Part shown: piece after piece, positions 58,671-64,000 of the stretch | How the letters are laid out: every line of letters begins with the position of its first letter | How positions within the stretch are numbered: the stretch's first letter is position 1 | From: Rallus limicola | Lineage: Eukaryota > Chordata > Aves > Gruiformes > Rallidae | Assembly (NCBI GenBank): GCA_022605955.1 | Contig: JAKCOZ010000009.1 | Span: 1,550,001-1,614,000, forward strand | Length of the DNA: 64,000 bases | Direction: 5' to 3' | Made by a program: the position numbers and the translations under genes | Notes under the pieces: generated by a model | Seen by the model: the letters and a program-made list of their open reading frames with translations, nothing else | Told to the model about the DNA's origin: nothing | Databases searched by the model: none

Positions 58671-61600
58671 TTCCACCAAGCAGACTGGGAAGCAGTTTCT
58701 AGTAACCAGCAGAAGATGGGGTTTTCAACAATCTAGTTGTCATAGCTGAGAGCACTCCCTTCAGTTTTCAACACAGGACGATCTCTGCACCTGTGCAGCT
58801 CTCTAGGATGAAACCTGAACAGAAAAAGATGGGCATTTGCATAGAAAAGAAAACCCCTCAGCAGCCAGGCCAAAGGTGTGCAAATAGTGAGCCGTCAAGA
58901 GGCTCCCTGCAAGAAAAAGCAGGTGAAATCAATGGCTTTGAACAAACTACAGCTCTACAGGGGTATGTTTTCACATCATGCACAGCTGTTAAGTTGTGGA
59001 ATGCATCGCTGCAGGCCAAAATATATTTACAAATAATTACAAATTAGAAATAATTGTGGAAAAGGTTAAAAAAAATAAATTAAAGAGCATAATTTAATTG
59101 GTGTCTATTAACTGTGATAATTGGAATGCATTCATGGCTGTTCCTAAATCACAAGGTCATTGCCATAAGCTGAGGGGGGAAGGTTACTTCATACTCTTCC
59201 CGTTCTTGTTTCCCTTGCGTAAGCATCTCCTCTGGCTTCCAGCAGAGGGGCAAACCTAGCCCAGTTCTGAAACAAAGCATTTCCTCAGAGTTTAGGGAAA
59301 GGAAAGGGAAAGAAGAGGACAGGAGTGGGGAACCAAAGAGGTCTGGGACACAGATAAATAAAATGAAATCATGTTGCAGGTTAGAAGTAAACAGGATTGT
59401 GGAGAGGACCATCCGTTGGTCATTGATCATAGTGGTTTCCAGTCGTGGGGATAGGTCCAGGTGTGTCTGGGAAGAAAAGTAAAAGGCTTCCCAGGAATGA
59501 AAACCCTCAGGATTAGGAAACAATACATAAATAGGAGACAAGTGATTAAAAAGAAGACATAAGGATAAGGTATTAAAAATGAGGTAGCTGGAGTGGTACA
59601 AAGCCACAATCCTGTGTTGTTTAGACATGCAATGGGACAGTGAAAATAAATGGCTTTTATCTCCCTACCTAACTTAAAATCCCGTACAGAGGTGATGGTC
59701 CTCCTTTTTCCTCCAGTGTGCTGGCATTTGACACTACATATCCCCAGCAGGGTCTGCCTGTGTTCTGTTCTCTCTTTCCCCTGAAGACTCGTGCCCACGT
59801 ACTCCAATCCACCCTTGGAGTCCCCTTCAAAAGTTGCCACCTTTATTTGGAATGTAATGTCTTTACTGTCCAACCAGGAGTTTAAGATATCCTGCCTCAC
59901 TTAGAAATGAGCTCAGAATAAATTATTGATCCTGTCCTAAACCTTGTCCCACCATCCCCAATGTGGTTGGGAAATTTCCATAGAAATGACACTTTCTGCT
60001 ACAATTTCTACTGTTTTTCAGTTTCAGCTGGGCTGCAGAGCAGCAAAAGCAACATAATACATGAAGTGCTTACTGGAAATTTAGAGATTGGGTGGCAAAT
60101 GATCCCCAAACCACTCAGTGTTCACAGAAGAACATCTGGGTGCAACAGGTACAGAAACTATGTTAGAGGATATGCTCCCACAGCTCTTGGGAAACAAAGA
60201 ACTCAAATGCAAAGGTCTTTCCCTTAGCCAGAGAAGACAGAGAGGCTTTGTTTGCAGCTATGCACAAACACACTGGGAATTTCCTTATAAGAAAATATAG
60301 CTGACCCACTGAAAAATGCAGCCTGTTGCACACATAACATATGGAACACTAAATTTAGTACCAATGATTATGATGTGAAAATGTTGTGCTAATTGGGAAG
60401 ATGGTTTTCGTTCTGCCCAATATCAGTCTTGTGTAATTCCCCCCTTTATAATGTGGAGTAAAACATATGGGACCTGACACTCCTTATGAAACAAAGAAAA
60501 ATGTTGTAGACCTGAGACATCAGAACACAATTTCAAAAGCGGCTGAAACATCTAAACTAGGCCCCCCTTTAAACTGGGAAACTGCAAGAAGAAATAAGAG
60601 TGAATATTCCAATGAGCTACAAAGTACAGCCAAACATTTAATGTCAGGACAGAGAAGTCAAGTACATCCTGGATAGAGAGTTCAAAGGATAACACTTGAT
60701 GTACATATGTATTTAGCAATTTCTCATGGCTGAAGAACGGATAGAGAGTCTTCACAAATGAAATCCTGGGACTGCAGAATCTTTAAATGTCAAGATTTAA
60801 TGTGTGGCACCTATAAAGAATGAATATGAATTAGGCTGTATGTCATACTGTAGAGTAGATACTAATTTAACAAAAGATATTTAAATGATAGAGAATTTAC
60901 TTCACAAACTCTGGCACTTAAACTTCTTGAAAGTCAGAGTGGAAACTAATGAGTGAGATTTAGCTCTCTAAATGACTACATGTAATTACATTTCATAATT
61001 TTCAAATGATAAACATGTAGAAACAGGACACCTGGCTGAAGCAAATTAGTGAGAACACAGGAATATCACCTAAAATTAAAAGGCAAAGCAAAGGTGCATG
61101 GAAACCATTTGATATTTCCCTAAGTGAGTCAGGGAGATCAGCTGCACATAATGTTTTTAATGCATCAGGCATAGTGTGCTAAATGTTAATGATTACATTT
61201 TAAGGGTTTAATGGCTTACTATATTTTTAATGTAAGAAATAGCCATTCTAATGGGAACGTACATACCCTTTACTAGGCAGCTAGTTCCCCAGTTAAAAGT
61301 TATAAAAAAGAGATTCAGTGTTCCTGAGGGGGAACCAGAGCTGTAAAGGTATCAGGGTTAATTGTCTGAATTATTGGGACACTTTTTTCATGAGCTTAAG
61401 TTATTAAAATGGGATGCTTTGTGCAGTGAACTTTAGATGCATACTTCTGCCTAAAAATACAAGCTGATCTTAGGCTAAAAGAATAATTTTTAAGATGTCT
61501 CTGATCACAGAGATTTGTATAGGGGAAAAGCCTGAAAGATGAAATTTTTGATTCTTTAAGAATTCTCCTCTGGAATCCAAACCTTCTAGCAGGCAAGAAT

Positions 61601-62850
61601 CCTCTGAGTGGAAGGTTAGGGATTTCCTGATTCTTGATTATTTTTCTCCTGTACTTTCAATACATTTGTAGGGAACCAAGGGAGTTGGAAAGAAAGAGGT
61701 GGAAAGGAGAAGGAAAAGGTGCTGGGGAGGAAAACATCTATAAAAATCAAACCCACAACACTTCAGGTGTATCTTCTCCAGCACGTCCCTGAAATAATAG
61801 CAAAGGCAGCAATGTTCAAGTTGGGTTTCTCTGACTTGGCACCCAAAATTATGGAATTTTAGGATTCTTTTTCAAGTCCCTTAAGAGAAGATGTGTGTAA
61901 GTGTAAGTGCATGTTTGAGATGCCTTCGGTGTAAGAGGAAAGCATTGAATTGAAAAGGGATTTCTCTTCTTTGGTTCCTGGAAGATCTGGGGAAAAGAGC
62001 TTTCCTCATAGGCAAGCAAGAAAGAATTGAAGTTTACTTTTAATTATGCCAAAAGAGAACAGGGAAAAGCACAGCTGAATTCCTTAAGGAACCATGTGAG
62101 AAAGCATTGCCTAGAAGAAGAAAAGAAAAAAAAGCTTCCCTGAAAACAAAACCCAACTTCTCCAGAGAATACATGTGGTGTCTTACACAGCTGTAGATAG
62201 AATTCATCTGTAATCCTGAATGAGACCTATGTTTGTTACAGAAAATTGGGAGATTTGGGGTTCGTTATTTAGAGTTGGCTAATGCATTAACTGACTTTTG
62301 TTCTTAGCTACCCACTCCTCTAAGGCCATTCCAAAACTGTCAGGAAATATGGTCTGCTCTAAGGTACAATTAGGAGGCTTTCAAATAGAAAAAGGAATGG
62401 TAGTAACAAGCACAAAGAATACAGTTGCCTATTATTCATTCATACACCCACATTAAAAGGACATTACGGCTGTGAAGTCAAGCTCTTTAATGTTGGGAAA
62501 TGCTAAAGTTAAGATTGGCTCACAGTCAAGTGGGAAAGGTTAAATTCAGTTCATGTGTGGCAACTCCTACCTGCTCCCTGCACTGCACAAACACACACTG
62601 CACAGCTCCTCGCTGGAAGGGTCCCAGCCAGCCTGAGAAAGCACCCCTCACACCAACCAGCTGCACACAGGGCATCTCCCACCCCGGGGCTGCAAGGAGG
62701 GCAACCCCCCCTGCCAGGGCAAGGGGATGTGTGTGGGTAACACGTGCCGTAGCACACACACATGTGCAGGGTTGGAACTGCCTGGGATTACAGAAGGGGC
62801 CCTAGGGACTTTGTGGGTGCATGTGATCATTTCCTAGCTCTGGTTTGTGG
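58671..62850. other. Unique sequence, no gene recognised
   Basis: About 4.2 kb. Two overlapping minus-strand frames of 159 and 157 codons (59149-59628, 59427-59900) have no recognisable domain. The last 300 bases (about 62560-62850) are more GC-rich with CACA and CCCC runs. The part around 61000-61290 is TAAT-rich and complex. No RNA gene is recognised. Confidence 0.5.
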
Positions 62851-63400
62851 TGTCCTGGTTAAACCCCGGCTGGCAGCTGAGCCCCTGTGGTGGGATGGGG
62901 GAGAGGACAGGAAGGGTAACAGTGAGAACACTCCTGGGTTGAGATAAAAGACAGTTTAAATAAGTAAAGAAAGAGCCACACATGCAAGAGAAGCAAACTA
63001 AGGAAATAATTCACCATGGCAGGCAGGTGCACAGCCATCCCCAGAACAGCAGGGCTCCTTCACGCGTAACAGGGACTGGGGAAGGCAAACACCATCACTC
63101 TGAATGCCCCCCCTTTCTTCCCCTTCCCCCAGGATTATATACTGAGCATGATGTCATATGGTGTGGGATATCCCTTGGGGTCAGCTGTGTCTCCTCGGAC
63201 CCCTTGCGCACCCCAGCCCCTCGCTGGTGGGGTGGGGTGGGCTGAGGGGCAGAACAGCCCTTGGCTCTGTGTGAGCCCTGCTCAGCAAGAACAAAACATC
63301 CCTGTGGTATCAGCACTGTTCCAAAACCACAGATCCAAACCACAGCCCCATAGCAGCTCCTGTGAAGAGAGTTAACTCTGTCCCAGCCAAAACCAGCACA
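62851..63400 (-). mobile_element. Solo LTR of an avian ERV (ERVL-like), complete-looking
   Basis: Plus-strand text runs from TGTCCTGGTTAAACCCCGGC to GAGTTAACTCTGTCCCAGCC, AAAACCAGCACA: perfect TG..CA ends over 550 bases. Internal blocks GGTTGAGATAAAAGACAGTT, AACAGGGACTGGGGAAGGCA, GATTATATACTGAGCATGAT, GTCATATGG and CACCCCAGCCCCTCGCTGGT are those of a widespread avian LTR in reverse. Its promoter (TATATAAT at 63134-63141 and a CRE-like box at 63149-63156, minus strand) points left. Flanks 62846-62850 (tgtgg) and 63401-63405 (tgggg) match at 4 of 5, as for a 5-base target duplication. No retroviral genes remain. Confidence 0.85.
63134..63156 (-). promoter_or_regulatory. LTR core promoter: CRE-like box and TATA box
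   Basis: On the minus strand TGACATCA (63149-63156) lies upstream of TATATAAT (63134-63141) with CATGCTCAG between, matching the order in the plus-strand LTRs at 7550 and 30691. It would direct transcription toward lower coordinates. Present activity unknown. Confidence 0.5.
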
Positions 63401-64000
63401 TGGGGTCTACCTGCTGTACTGCTAATCCTGACTGTCCACTTACTGCCTGTTAGTAAGGTGCCATAAAAAACAGCAGACATCTTGAATCCTAATTCAATAT
63501 AACCTATGAGAACTGAGCACTCTTTCCTTGCTGCAGTCAGTGCCAAGCAAGTGGTCTTTTTGACAGTGCAGAGGCCCCTTAGAAGGTCAAAATAAGGATA
63601 TTCAGGTTTTTTATTTCACTACCATCACTAGACAATTTCTTTCATCCCTGGTTCCTGCAGCCCAGCCCACCCTTAATCCTTTCTCTCCTTTATTTTTTCT
63701 CAAATTATTGTATTTTTTTCACTCTCAGTCCTATTTATTGCTTTTCAAGTCTTTTAGCACAGTCCAAACCCAAGCAATCATACCACTTCTCACAGCTTCC
63801 CTCTTTGGTCACTCTCTTCCTTCTGCAGGCTCAGTCTCTTTGCCAGGTGAGTCCAAAAAAAAGGAGTTTAAGACCAATTCTATTTCTTCCTGAGGCCAAA
63901 GCCTGACACTGATCAAAGTGCACTCACACTTCCCTTGTACCTTAGTAAATCTGAAGGCGAAGAGCAGGAGTTATCTGAGCAGCTGAACCCAGACCAGGGC
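63401..64000. other. Unique sequence to the window end, nothing recognised
   Basis: 600 bases with T-rich patches near 63690-63722. No exon or element recognised. Confidence 0.5.

Noticed and set aside
58252..58749. 165-codon open frame with repeats in other places of the window
   Set aside because: It is CR1 3' sequence. The long frame results from a private 3-base loss in this copy and is not a host gene.
59149..59900. Two overlapping minus-strand open frames of 159 and 157 codons
   Set aside because: They lie in different frames, read as hydrophobic and mixed sequence with no domain, and have no visible promoter or splice signals. Possible non-coding transcript, but unsupported.
1..64000. 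CRISPR array, operon, tRNA or rRNA gene, intact retrovirus
   Set aside because: No regularly spaced repeats, ribosome binding sites or cloverleaf or ribosomal sequences are seen, and no retroviral gag, pol or env reading frame is recognised. The repeated sequences are CR1 and solo LTR copies.

Overview
This is non-coding vertebrate nuclear DNA, almost certainly from a bird. The evidence is the interspersed repeats. About twenty pieces of the avian LINE CR1 are present, with the characteristic 3' tail made of ATTCTRTG-like octamers (seen reversed as CATAGAATCACAGAATC). There are also at least five pieces of avian ERV-type LTRs (TGT..GGTT.. starts, an ATATGACATCATGCTC promoter box, GAGTTAACTCT ends). 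No bacterial-style genes, operons, CRISPR arrays or rRNA/tRNA genes are visible, and I recognise no protein-coding exon of a host gene. The long open frames are either CR1 ORF2 remnants read in one strand or the other, or chance frames. The load of young, mutually similar CR1 copies is high for a bird (roughly 9 kb of 64 kb by my boundaries). That would fit a CR1-rich lineage such as Piciformes, but this is only an inference.

The CR1 copies fall into groups. Group A has eight close copies, four on each strand: 9823+, 11876+, 22072-, 28340-, 39701-, 46404+, 49130- and 58175+. They share an unusual ORF2 C-terminus produced by two frame-changing differences. Group B has six copies: 220-, 5871+, 7737+, 8697-, 17584+ and 48248-. 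Where the segment is retained they carry an inverted repeat (CCTGCCAGTC/GACTGGCAGG) that could form a hairpin. Older pieces lie at 13088-, 20655+, 26686-, 45029- and 54364+. Two isolated ORF2 fragments are an endonuclease-to-RT linker at about 6614-7035 and an RT motif A piece (AFDTV) at 18796-18950. All are 5'-truncated or degenerate; none is an intact mobile element.

The LTR pieces are two complete-looking solo LTRs on the minus strand (752-1278 and 62851-63400, each with TG..CA ends and near-identical 5-base flanks), a minus-strand partial LTR at 41249-41735, a plus-strand fragment at 30691-30830, and a short plus-strand LTR at 7550-7736 whose 3' side is joined to a CR1 tail. A GC-rich, CpG-enriched block at about 13600-14330, with a polypurine tract, a GACGG repeat and a degenerate tandem repeat, is the one segment whose base composition departs strongly from its surroundings. 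It may be another LTR or a promoter.

The remainder is AT-rich unique sequence with simple repeats. These include a 21-base G tract (35973-35993), a 26-base T tract (29203-29228), a 500-base AT/TA-rich palindromic block (36419-36925), a TTTTA pentanucleotide array (47427-47537) and a 21-base tandem repeat (28076-28130). The window looks like intergenic or intronic avian DNA shaped by CR1 retrotransposition and ERV LTRs. The points worth a second look concern the history and structure of those elements; I found no new gene system.
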